Positions 9,702 to 18,028 of a stretch of 64,000 bases of DNA are shown here, in pieces. The position numbers were made by a program, and so were the translations under genes. Each line of letters begins with the position of its first letter. The first letter of the stretch is position 1. Where the stretch lies: assembly GCA_963821755.1 (NCBI GenBank), contig CAWGEX010000005.1:310001-374000 (forward strand). Direction: 5' to 3'. The DNA comes from Bog-473 sp963821755. Lineage in GTDB: Bacteria; Actinomycetota; Acidimicrobiia; Acidimicrobiales; RAAP-2. The notes beneath the pieces are model-generated. The model was not told the origin of the DNA and searched no databases. It worked only from the letters and a program-made list of their open reading frames with translations.

Positions 9702-10060
9702 TCGCGGCGATCGGGGGCGGAATCTGCACGCGAGGGGCTTGTCGACGCTCTCGAGGACGAAGGTGCCGCATCACGTCCTCGACATTTCTAAATCCAGCTG
9801 TCCTAAAGGACCCGTACCGTGGCCACGCCGATGAAGTTGCCGAAATGCACCCATCTGAGATCTCTCTGGCGCGAGCGGACGCAACGCGTGCAGAGGTCGC
9901 CAGAACACGTGACGTATTCAATGACGCTCTGGCGGCTGTCGGCATAGGCCCGTTTCTCGCTGACGAGGGGCGCGGTATTTGTTAGAAGGAGATTTCGCTG
10001 GTTAGACCCGGATGTGCCCGGATACCTTGATCTTGAACGGACGGGCGAGATTCCGTTCGC
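9702..10060. other. Stretch without a clear gene
   Basis: Only a 46-residue frame from ATG at 9845 to TAG at 9985 (starting MHPSEISLARADATRAEVAR) has coding-like composition. It has no recognised relatives and could be the tail of a lost gene. Nothing else is seen. Confidence 0.3.
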
Positions 10061-10088
10061 CAGTGACCGGGCCGCCGCCCGGTCACTG
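10061..10088. terminator. Perfect 12-bp stem, 4-base loop
   Basis: CAGTGACCGGGC (10061-10072), loop cgcc, then GCCCGGTCACTG (10077-10088). The stem is perfect. No T-tract follows. It lies about 150 bp from the IS left end and may be an old terminator. Confidence 0.5.
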
Positions 10089-10235
10089 CGCGTTAGGCCC
10101 TAGAGCCGTGTCCGCTGCGATGATGACGAAGAATATGCAGACGATGCAGGGGGGCTGATCAACCTCCGAGACACGATCACTGTCCCGCAGAATCATTCCT
10201 CGCCAGTTCCGCCTTCGCCGTGACTAGCTGCACGG

Positions 10236-11413
10236 TGTGGGTGCCAAGAACGTCATCCACCTCACGCGACCAGGCGGTACTCATGGATCACCCCACCCAC
10301 CCGACTCGCCCGTTGCAGCTGTGACGCATCGACATTCCTGAGTACTGCCGGAGCCACGCCCTTCGGCTTAGGTGGCAGCTGACCGAGCGATCGATGAGGT
10401 CTGTGGCTGTTGTAGTGGTCGACGTACTCGTGGATTGCAGCCTCGAGATGTCGACGACCAAAGATGAGCATCCGATCCAAACATTCGCGACGGATGGTGC
10501 CGACGAAGCGTTCAGCGAAGGCGTTGGCACGAGGTGCCCGGATCGGAGTGCGGATGGTCCGAATACCCTCGGAGCGAAGTACCTCATCGAAGCTGGCGGT
10601 GAACTTGGTATCGCGATCGCGTGGATCAAGAACTTGACTGGTCGTGCACGCTGCGCGAGGTCACAGGACAGGTTCCGGGCCTGCTGGACGACCCAGGCAC
10701 CGGTCGGGCGTGCCGTCACTCCGGTCACGAAGACCGCCCGCGTGTCGAGTTCGATGAAGAATAGGACATAGAGCCTTCGCAGAAGCACGGTGTCGACGGT
10801 GAAGAAATCACAGGCCAGCATCGTCGTGGCCTGGATCTGCAGGAACTCGCCCCACGTCCGACCGGTCCTGTCCGGAGAGGGGTCGAGGCCGTGACGCTGG
10901 AGAATGTTCCAGACGCTTGCCGGTGCCAGGTCGATGCCCAGGACCGAAAGCTCGCCATGGATCCGCCGATAGCCCCACGTCGGGTTCTCCCTGGCTAAAC
11001 GAATCACCACCTGGATGGTCCCAGCGGGGATCCTTGGGCGACCGGAGGGCTTCGGGTAGGTCCACTTGCGACGCACCAGCTCGCGATGCCAACGGAGCAA
11101 AGTGTCGGGCTGGACGAAGAACCGAGTGAGCTTGGTTCGGGGAATCAGCCGGCTGAGGCCGGCAAGGAGCGCTCGATCTGAAGGTTGCAGAGCAGGTCGG
11201 GCAACCTGGCGTCGAAGGACGGCCACCTCGTGGCGCAGCATGACGACCTCGATGGCCAGATCTGAGTTGTCGGACCGTTGCAGGCGGAGGATCTGCATGG
11301 TCCGGAGGAAGGCGAGATAGAAGAACGAGAGGGCCACGGCTTATTTTCGCGATCACCGCTGCTCTGGCGAAAATCCCAGCTCAACGTTCCGGATGAGGTT
11401 CTTGGCACCCACA
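10236..11413 (-). mobile_element. Insertion sequence with 23-bp inverted ends
   Basis: The left end TGTGGGTGCCAAGAAC... (10236-10258) and the right end ...GTTCTTGGCACCCACA (11391-11413) form 23-bp inverted repeats with one mismatch. The 1,178-bp element carries a single rve-type transposase on the minus strand and sits inside a DUF1254/DUF1214 gene whose remaining reading frame continues from 11414. A two-base GG on both sides is the only possible target duplication. A truncated relative ends at 1004 and a MITE-like relative lies at 9163-9340. Confidence 0.85.
10262..11337 (-). pseudogene. rve-type DDE transposase with one frameshift
   Basis: The N-terminal half (from 11337) reads MALSFFYLAFLRTMQILRLQ, then LRRQVARPALQPSDRALLAG (HTH region), YPKPSGRPRIP, ENPTWGYRRIHGEL and LACDFFTVDTVLLRRLYVLF, which includes the first catalytic Asp. 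Near 10626 one extra base breaks the frame inside the second-Asp motif (should read LIRDRDTKF). In the next frame the rest, FDEVLRSEGIRTIRTPIRAP, NAFAERFVGTIRRECLDRML (catalytic Glu) and HYNSHRPHRSLGQLPP, runs to a stop at 10262. Everything else is intact, so this is either a very recent death or one base error. It belongs to the IS3/IS481-like rve transposases; the exact IS family is not assigned. Confidence 0.8.
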
Positions 11414-12438
11414 GGTTCGCCCGGTCGTTCCTCAAGGACCACAACGATCCCAAGCCGGTGGCCGATGCGATCCGGAGGTTCACCAAGGTCTACCCCTACG
11501 AGGCTGGCGGTGTCGGCACACCCATCGCCGAGTTCCTGGCTGGCAAAGCGCCGCTCGGCCCAATCAGTCCGCCGAAGTCGTGCGTGTTCCACGAAGCCAG
11601 CGGCAAGGTAATGAACACCATTCCCCCGAACGACTTCAGCTACTTCGAGATGCTCAACGAGATCGTGCAGGAGGAGCCGGCAGGAACGCTCGACCCCGAG
11701 CTGATGGGGCCGATCGCCGCCATTGGCATCGTCAAGGGTAGGCAGTTCGCGCCCGACGCACGGATGAAGAACATCCTCACCGAAGCGGTAGCACTAGCCA
11801 ACGCGACCTCGCCTCGCTGCCTGTACATGAATCCCCGCGGAACCGAGCTGGTTCTACTATCCGGGCTCGGCCTGGTTCAACGCGCTCTTCGTTTCCGGCT
11901 GCGAGTTCGAAACGCAAATCCCGATGATAACCAAGGAAGGCGCCAAGCCGTTCCCGCCCACCGGCTACCGGCAACTGGAGGCGCGCCGATGGTGGTTCTA
12001 CGGCACGACCGGCATCACGCCGGCGATGGCCATGCGCCTGACCGGCATCGGCTCGCAGTACCTCTTCGGACGCTCGATGCCGATAAGAACCACTTCGACG
12101 GCTCCAAGACCTACAAGTTGACGCTGCCCCCGAATATTCCGGAAGCAAACTTCTGGTCGTTGACGCTTTACGACACGATGACCCGTTCGATGCTCGACAC
12201 CCCGCAGCGCTACCCACGGGCGGGTAGCCAGACCTATCCAACGCCCGCCGCCGAACCGAACGCCGATGGCTCCACGACGATCTACTTCGCCCCGGAGCAG
12301 CCTGACACCGTCAAGCGCGGCAACTGGATTCAGACCATGCCCGGCAAGGGTTGGTTCACCATCTTGCGGCTTTACAACCCGCTGGAACCGTTCTTTACAA
12401 AGGAGTGGCGACCGAGCGAGATCGAGGTGATGGACTGA
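11414..12438 (+). pseudogene. DUF1254/DUF1214 protein, cut by the IS and frameshifted
   Basis: From the IS edge the frame reads KDHNDPKPVADAIRRFTKVY, then LLNEIVQEEPA-like and GPIAAIGIVKGRQFAPDARM, the DUF1254 core. Near 11850 the frame shifts to WFYYPGSAWFNALFVSGCEF, then YRQLEARRWWFYGTTGITPA; near 12090 it shifts back to DADKNHFDGSKTYKLTLPPN, IPEANFWSLTLYDTMTRSML and WFTILRLYNPLEPFF (DUF1214). The N-terminal part is missing upstream of the element. Intact members are exported proteins of about 450-500 residues of unknown enzymatic role. Two frame changes and an IS insertion make it a clear pseudogene. Confidence 0.8.
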
Positions 12439-12712
12439 ACAAGGCGACCGGCTCGGGCGACTACGACGAGATCCTCCATTGCGGCGATGACCTCGTGGGG
12501 ATCATTGGCACGGACGCAACAGTACCGCTGGTCCGAGTGTCACAGGTGAAGTCGTGACAGCGCGATGACAGCCAAACTCTCACCAGGGCGGACAATCGTG
12601 TGCCAACGTGGACCAACTCAGGGAGCTGAAATTCCCTGGTCAGAGCCACTCCGACCAGCCGCGACCAACCACGGCCAGGCCGCTGGTCCAGGCTCATAAC
12701 CCGATGGGCGGG

Positions 12713-12904
12713 CTACGAAGTCTCGATCGGCCTGCCTGCCCTTTTCGCCCAGGCTCTAATCGATGCCGTTTCCCACACTCTGCCCGAGGCGAGCTGAGCC
12801 ACCGGCGTTGGAAAGTCTGGTTGCTTTGATAGCTGGTCGGCGCGTTGCCTACTGACTCCGAGCGCAACCGCTATCTCCGTTAGCCCCACTAGGTGATGAG
12901 TCAC
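12713..12904 (-). CDS. Small helix-turn-helix DNA-binding protein
   Basis: This 63-residue protein starts at GTG 12904 (VVTHHLVGLTEIAVALGVSR...). The stretch LTEIAVALGVSRQRADQLSK is a helix-turn-helix of the AlpA/MerR-like excisionase type found in actinobacterial mobile elements, followed by VAQLASGRVWETASIRAWAK, the wing/second helix with the usual W...I..W pattern. It is transcribed away from the palindromic control region at 12922-12961, so it may bind there. A longer start at 13015 would run through the control region and is less likely. Confidence 0.6.
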   Translation of the reverse strand: MTHHLVGLTEIAVALGVSRQRADQLSKQPDFPTPVAQLASGRVWETASIRAWAKRAGRPIETS

Positions 12905-12921
12905 AACAGCGACTCTACGAC

Positions 12922-12961
12922 TTGACTGTGTCAACACTTGGTATACACTTGACACCGTCAA
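12922..12961. promoter_or_regulatory. Twin palindromic operator, divergent control region
   Basis: Two 13-bp palindromes with the same arms lie here: TTGACTGTGTCAA (12922-12934) and TTGACACCGTCAA (12949-12961), centres 27 bp apart. GTATAC lies between them, and the second TTGACA could also serve as a -35 box. They sit between the HTH gene (minus) and the frame beginning at 13034 (plus). Spacing close to 2.5 helical turns suggests cooperative repressor binding, which is inference. Confidence 0.6.
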
Positions 12962-12973
12962 GGAAGGACCAAA

Positions 12974-13004
12974 GGCCCCGGCGGTGCTCGAACACCCCGG
13001 GGCC
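12974..13004 (+). promoter_or_regulatory. Leader hairpin upstream of a strong ribosome-binding site
   Basis: GGCCCCGG (12974-12981) pairs with CCGGGGCC (12997-13004), and an inner GGTG/CACC stem closes a CTCGAA loop. It is followed by a GAGGAGG ribosome-binding site and the GTG at 13034. A hairpin here, without a T-run, could act as an mRNA stabiliser or an attenuator. Confidence 0.5.
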
Positions 13005-13033
13005 GTGGCCAGCACCTACGAGGAGGTACTGAC

Positions 13034-13444
13034 GTGGCCAAGAGTAGTAACGCGCTGGGCGCGGCGGACGGGTTCGATTCGGTGCAATCGAACAGCGATC
13101 GCGTGGTTGCGTCCCATTCGGATATGGGGTTGCCGGTGGCATATTTTCCGACGGGTCCCGCCCGGCCCTTCGGATTCGGCCTCCTTTCCGAAATCCAGGC
13201 CCAGATCTGTCATTTCGATTCAGACCGTGGATGTCGCGATGCCCATGACGGTCGCCAGGTTCCCGCCTTCTGGAGAAGAAATTTGAAGGTGACCTGGCTG
13301 GGAGTAAGTGTTTTTGCCACTAGATCTGGGGGGTATCCCCGTAACGGGCCAGTCGGCGCGCCTATATATGGAATTAGTGCCCGATTGACTTCATCTCATC
13401 TGGCTTCGGTTCACCCCGGGCGACCACATGACGAGAGAAGGTGA
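13034..13444 (+). CDS. Hypothetical protein behind the leader hairpin
   Basis: The frame starts at GTG 13034, about seven bases after a GAGGAGG ribosome-binding site, the best site in the area, and runs 136 residues. The first 60 residues (MAKSSNALGAADGFDSVQSN...) look coding, while the later part is Arg/Gly-rich and less convincing, so a frame change inside is possible. No domain is recognised. Its position between the operator region and the recombinase-like gene suggests it belongs to the same element. Confidence 0.35.
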   Translation: MAKSSNALGAADGFDSVQSNSDRVVASHSDMGLPVAYFPTGPARPFGFGLLSEIQAQICHFDSDRGCRDAHDGRQVPAFWRRNLKVTWLGVSVFATRSGGYPRNGPVGAPIYGISARLTSSHLASVHPGRPHDERR

Positions 13445-13495
13445 CGATCTTGAAGGCCGGAGCGCTCAATTGAGCGCGTCGAGGAAAGCCTTCAT

Positions 13496-14587
13496 ATGGT
13501 TCAAGAAGAGATCGGGAAGATCGGATGGACACCGCAGACAGGTGTCCTGGCGCCGTTCGCGCTCGAATGTGGCCACCGTACCGAGACGGCATCTGCATCG
13601 GCGCCAACGGCTGGTGGAGCCGATCGAACGATCGAAGGCTGGGACGGGCGCGGACTGGGCCGGCTGGGACTGTTCGTGAGCAGGGCAATTGCCCAGTTCT
13701 CGCCGCGAAATGTGCCCGAGTCCCTGTGGAGTCGGGCTGGGGCGATGGTCCGGGAGTCTGCTGAGAAGGCGGCTCCGCGTTCGGCCCTCTCGGCACAGCA
13801 GCTGATGACAGTGGTCACCGAGCTCGTCGTCTGGATCGACAAGGTCGGTCTGCCCCTCGAACCCGCTGTTGCGTTCCATCCCGACCACATCGACCAATTT
13901 GTGCTCGAGGGATGCGCTCACCTCGCCCCGGGGACCCGGACCAACTACCGGGGACAGCTGCGCTGTGTGGGTGCGGCAGTGTTGGGTCCCGAGCTGTTCC
14001 CCCTCGCACCGTTGCCTATCTCGCGCCCAGAACCGCTCACCGCCTATTCGCCGAGCGACATCGCCCTCCTGCGGTCGTGGGGGCGGGGAATGCCAACGGA
14101 GCTTTTCCGCCAGGGCATTGCCACCATTTTGGCGTTCTGCCTCGGTGCTGGTCTTACCAGTCCGGAACTCTTCAACATGACCGGGTCCGACGTCGGTGTC
14201 GACACCGATGGCGTGATCATGCATGTGACCGGCGAAAGGGCACGAGACATCCCGGTTCTGGACACCTGGGCCGACGAAGTGGCCCAGGTGGCTGAGACGG
14301 TGGGGTCGGGTCCGGTCTTTGAGCCGCATCGCACCGGAAAGAAGAATGGCCGGAGCCGAGTGGCCAATTTCATCGCCACCTGCCCTAAGGGTGATGCTCC
14401 GGACCTCACGCCCAGCCGGCTACGCAACACCTGGATCATCGGCCATATCAACGCTGGGACGCACTTGATCACCCTGACCCAGGCTGCCGGCGTGGCCCCA
14501 GAGGCCATCGCCCGCCTGGCGGCCTACGCCGTTGGTCCTGACGTGGCCGTCGCCAATCAGATGTTGCGCGGAGCTGGGGCGCCGTGA
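13496..14587 (+). CDS. Degenerate tyrosine-recombinase-like protein
   Basis: This 363-residue protein has a catalytic-domain-like C-terminal half: ILAFCLGAGLTSPELFNMTG lines up with the TGLRxSEL arginine motif but has Thr for the first catalytic Arg. SRLRNTWIIGHINAGTHLIT lines up with the HxLRHTFAT...LNAG block with the second Arg kept and the first His replaced by Ser. TQAAGVAPEAIARLAAYAVG stands where LGH and the Tyr would be; the His is lost, and a Tyr is present but its register is uncertain. Chemistry is therefore doubtful and a DNA-binding or accessory role is possible. The stop overlaps the next start (GTGA at 14584-14587), so it is translationally coupled to the DDE transposase. Identification is by motif layout only. 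Confidence 0.55.
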   Translation: MVQEEIGKIGWTPQTGVLAPFALECGHRTETASASAPTAGGADRTIEGWDGRGLGRLGLFVSRAIAQFSPRNVPESLWSRAGAMVRESAEKAAPRSALSAQQLMTVVTELVVWIDKVGLPLEPAVAFHPDHIDQFVLEGCAHLAPGTRTNYRGQLRCVGAAVLGPELFPLAPLPISRPEPLTAYSPSDIALLRSWGRGMPTELFRQGIATILAFCLGAGLTSPELFNMTGSDVGVDTDGVIMHVTGERARDIPVLDTWADEVAQVAETVGSGPVFEPHRTGKKNGRSRVANFIATCPKGDAPDLTPSRLRNTWIIGHINAGTHLITLTQAAGVAPEAIARLAAYAVGPDVAVANQMLRGAGAP

Positions 14588-16401
14588 CGATCGGCCAGGT
14601 CTCCCAGCCTGATCCCACCGGCGAGGTGGCCAACGTGGCGCTTGCCCTGGTGCCGCCGGCTCGCGGCATCCTTGACGAGGACATGGTTGATCTGGCCATT
14701 CGCCTGGTTGAGCTCTCAGAAGTCCTCCCGCAAATCGCCACCTGGAAGGCCTCCTCGGCCAAGGGACCCGGGGGGCGACCGGCCACCTTTAGTTGCGAGG
14801 CGATGCTGGTCGCCCTGGTGGCCTGCGCCGTCACTGATCAGCCTCTCCATCTCAGCCGGGTCTGCGACGTGATGTTTCGCCAGCTCAGCCCGAAGCGTCG
14901 GTGCGCTCTGGGCATCCCAGATCCGCCTGTCGAGCATGACTCCTTGGGCTGGGCAGCCTGCTACCGCAACGTCCGGACCCGGTGGGCCGACCTGATCGAC
15001 CTGATGGATCCCTCCGATACGCCGAAGAATCGACGTCTGGACCACGAGACCTTCGTCGCCTTGACCGAGCAACGTCGAGCCGAGCGCGAGCGACGATGAG
15101 CGGGCGATTCGCTACGACCGCCTGGAGTGGTTCATCAACCAGCATTCTTCAGGCCTCCCTTCGACTCCTGCCCGCCGAGATTGCCGGGCAGTGGAAGGGG
15201 TCGGTCGGCGTCGACGCCACCTTGGTCGTGGCTCACGCCCGACCCCAACGCCAGTTGCGACGCAAGAAGTCGTCGGACAAACCCGTGATCGTGACCCACT
15301 CGGCTGATCCAGGTGCGGCCTGGTACTCCCGCGAGCATGACCACCGCAACGACAATGGCGATGCGCCAGGGAAGGGCCAACCCAAGGTGGCCTGGGGCTA
15401 TGAGGCCACGCTTGGTGATCTCAGGGACCGACGACCCCGACAAGCGATCCCCTCTGCCCGAATCTGGCCGTCGGCATGGCCGTGCTGCACAAGCCGGGCC
15501 ATGAGGTGGGACGCAACGGCGCTCGCGCTCTGGCCCAAGTGTGTGGCCGTGGTCACCCGGCCGGGTTCCTGGCGGCCGACCGGGCCTACTCGAACGCCAA
15601 ACCCGAGGATTTTCAGCTCCCGGTCCGTGCTCTTGGCTACCGACCCGTCTACGACTACAAGATCAATCAACTGGGCGTCATGACGCTCGTCCCAGGGTTT
15701 CCTCCAGATTGAAGGGGCCTGGTACTGCCCTTCCATCCCAAAGCCCCTCGTTGACGCCACCATCGACTTCCGGGAAGACCGCGATTGATGAGGCCACCTA
15801 TCAGGCCCGCCTCGCGGAACGCTGGGGCTACCTCGCTCGCCCGCAAGGGCAAGCCCGACCCTGAAGGCCACGTTCGCCTCTCGTGCCCGCGGCCAACCCG
15901 TGGCCCCTCGTCCGCTGTGACCTCAAGCCGTCCTCCCTGACACCCCAAGACCGCCGGGCGGGGCGCATGCAGCTGAAGGCCGACGTCAAGGCTGACCCAC
16001 CGCCGTCGTGCTCCCAGCAGAGCGTGACCATCCCGCCCGAGGCGGGTGCCAAATTCGATCAGGAGCTCCTCTACGGCAGCGATGAGTGGCACGCCACCTA
16101 CGCCACCTTGCGCAACACCAACGAGGGTTTCAACGGCTACGTCAAGGATCCGGCCCACGAGGCCCTCGACGACCCGGCACGGCGCCGACTCCACGGGGTG
16201 GCTCCACAGAGCGTTGCTCACGGCGCTGCTCCTCATGGCGGCCAATGTGCGCAAGATTCGGACCTTCCTCGAGCAGAAGGTGACCCCAGTTGCGTTGCGG
16301 CTGCCACGACCCGGCCTCGGCGCCGTCGGAGCGCCTCGCTGCAGCACTGGCACCCTCAAGGGCCAGCCGGTGCTCCCCGTCGACTTCGGATCCACCGCTG
16401 A
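14584..16401 (+). pseudogene. DDE transposase, several frameshifts
   Basis: It starts at GTG 14584, overlapping the previous gene. It reads GPGGRPATFSCEAMLVALVA (HTH region) and CRNVRTRWADLIDLMD-like sequence up to a stop at 15099. Then, in shifting frames, it reads RAIRYDRLEWFINQ, WKGSVGVDATLVVAHARPQR (Asp of the catalytic core), KKSSDKPVIVTHSADPGAAW, ADRAYSNAKPEDFQLPVRAL (second Asp region), a segment ending in IDFREDR-like sequence, DEWHATYATLRNTNEGFNGY (Glu helix: RNTNEGFNGYVKD) and LLMAANVRKIRTFLEQ. Frame changes are near 15097, 15145, 15470, 15730 and later ones. The layout is that of an IS4/IS1182-like DDE transposase. It is not functional as written. Confidence 0.7.
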
Positions 16402-16642
16402 TCGCATGAGGCAGGCGCCGAACCTGAGCTTATCGCCACCGACTGACCCTCGACGCGCTTCGGATACGGCGCCCGAACAGCCGAGTCAGACACGCGAGGT
16501 GCCATTCGTGGGCTCGACTCGACGCACGGCCACCTGCTCGCTTCAGGTCAGATCTCGCCATCGGCAACATTGCTGCTCCGAACTGACCGTCTTGCTGGGT
16601 TTTGTCGATCGGGCGGCGACAGTTTTGTCGACACCCCGTGGG

Positions 16643-16726
16643 TGGGCGAGGGGGGACTTGAACCCCCACATCCTTTCGGACACAGGAACCTGAATCCTGC
16701 GCGTCTGCCTATTCCGCCACTCGCCC
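16643..16726 (-). tRNA. tRNA-Leu (anticodon CAG)
   Basis: The 84-nt gene has a seven-base acceptor stem (GGGCGAG/CTCGCCC), a D-arm, an anticodon arm CAGGA-TTCAGGT-TCCTG giving CAG, a long variable arm (GTGTCCGAAAGGATGT) typical of tRNA-Leu, and a T-arm with GGTTCAAGT. CCA is not encoded. Its 3' end points to the mobile-element region on the left, the usual side for integrations. Confidence 0.95.
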
Positions 16727-16841
16727 GAGCGACCGGCCAAGAGTAGTCCCTGGTTACGGGGGAGCGGTCCGGCTTGGTGACCAGGTCAGACCGGTGGGGG
16801 ACCACTGAAGGTGGTAACGGGCCAGTAGTCTGAGGCAGACC

Positions 16842-17498
16842 ATGGGACTCCAGAAGTTCGAGGGGCGCCTTGAGCGTCTGGTGGAGGGCACGTTGGCCAA
16901 GCCGTTCAAAAGCAACCTCCAGCCCGTTGAAATCGGGCGGAGGCTGACCCGCGAGATGGACCTGCATCGTCGGGTGGGCGTGCGGGGCCTGATCGCGCCC
17001 AATTTCTTCACGGTGACGCTGGCGCCGGCCGACGTCGACCGGTTCGCCAATTTCATCGACGCCCTCTCCCGGGAGCTTTCCGATGCGGCCCGGGAGCACG
17101 CTCGGGTGGAGGCGTATTCATTCGTGGGACCGGTAGAGGTGGAGATCTACGAAGGGTCTGCCTTGAAAGCCGGCCGGTTCACCGTGGCGGCTGAAGTACG
17201 CCAGAGCGAAGACGGTGGGATTCTGGCCGAGCTCATCCTCCCCGACGGGCGCCGGATAGCCGTGGGATCCGAACCCCTGGTGATCGGCCGCCTGCCTGAG
17301 TGTGGCGTCGTGTTGCAAGACGCCAATGTGAGCCGTCGCCACGCCGAGTTGCGTCGGAACGGCGAGGCCGTCGTCGTCACGGACCTGGGTTCGACCAACG
17401 GCACTCGAGTGAACGGCGCTCCGGTCCGGGAGCAGGTCCTCTCCAGTGGGGATGAGGTCAGTGTTGGGTCGACGAGGCTCGTCTTTGAGATGACGTGA
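16842..17498 (+). CDS. fhaA: FHA domain protein FhaA
   Basis: The 218-residue protein has an N-terminal DUF3662 domain (residues 1-115, starting MGLQKFEGRLERLVEGTLAK, with FKSNLQPVEIGRRLTREMD). A C-terminal FHA domain (about 145-215) carries GRLPECGVVLQDANVSRRHA and DLGSTNGTRVNG, with the Arg, Ser and Asn that bind phosphothreonine. In actinobacteria FhaA is recruited by PknB-phosphorylated partners to control cell-wall synthesis. It is the first gene of the kinase cluster, 115 bp from the divergent tRNA-Leu, and its stop overlaps the start of fhaB. The linker is shorter than in mycobacterial FhaA, which has about 500 residues. Confidence 0.92.
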   Translation: MGLQKFEGRLERLVEGTLAKPFKSNLQPVEIGRRLTREMDLHRRVGVRGLIAPNFFTVTLAPADVDRFANFIDALSRELSDAAREHARVEAYSFVGPVEVEIYEGSALKAGRFTVAAEVRQSEDGGILAELILPDGRRIAVGSEPLVIGRLPECGVVLQDANVSRRHAELRRNGEAVVVTDLGSTNGTRVNGAPVREQVLSSGDEVSVGSTRLVFEMT

Positions 17499-18028
17499 GG
17501 GATTCGGCCGCCATGGCGACCTTCTTCGCCACCCAAAATCTCAACGCCGTCCTCCGGCTCATGCAATGGGGGGTTATTGCTCTCATCTTCCTCTTCTTTC
17601 TACGGGTCATCCGGGCCGTCTGGGTTGAGGTGAGCCCGGCCACCGTCCGCAAGTCGCGTTCGGAACGTCGCCAGGACAAGCGCCAGGACAAGGTTGCCGC
17701 ACGGCCGGCCCGGACGGCAACGAAGTCGAAACGCAAACAGTTGTATTTGCGCATCATCGAGCCCCCTCAGCACGAGGGACAGACCTTCGACCTCGATGAC
17801 GAGCTCACCATCGGACGATCTCCGGGTTGCGGTGTTCCCACGCCCGACGACATCTACACGTCCACTCTCCACGCTCGGCTATTCCGTAAGAACGACCAGC
17901 TGTGGATTGAAGACCTCGGTTCGACCAACGGCACCTTCGTGAATTCTGAGAAGATCTCGCACGCGCAACGCGTGGGCAAGGGTGATGTGCTTCAGGTGGG
18001 GTCGACTGTGTATGAGGTGGCCAAGTGA
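17495..18028 (+). CDS. fhaB: FHA domain protein FhaB
   Basis: This 177-residue membrane-anchored FHA protein starts with GTG overlapping the fhaA stop (GTGA), though an ATG at 17513 is also possible. One transmembrane segment (LMQWGVIALIFLFFLRVIRA, about residues 22-42) is followed by a basic linker and an FHA domain (about 95-170) with IGRSPGCGVPTPDDIYTSTL, HARLF and DLGSTNGTFVN. It corresponds to FhaB/FipA, which links the Ser/Thr kinase system to septum formation. The stop overlaps the start of pstP, so the three genes form a tight operon. Confidence 0.9.
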   Translation: MRDSAAMATFFATQNLNAVLRLMQWGVIALIFLFFLRVIRAVWVEVSPATVRKSRSERRQDKRQDKVAARPARTATKSKRKQLYLRIIEPPQHEGQTFDLDDELTIGRSPGCGVPTPDDIYTSTLHARLFRKNDQLWIEDLGSTNGTFVNSEKISHAQRVGKGDVLQVGSTVYEVAK

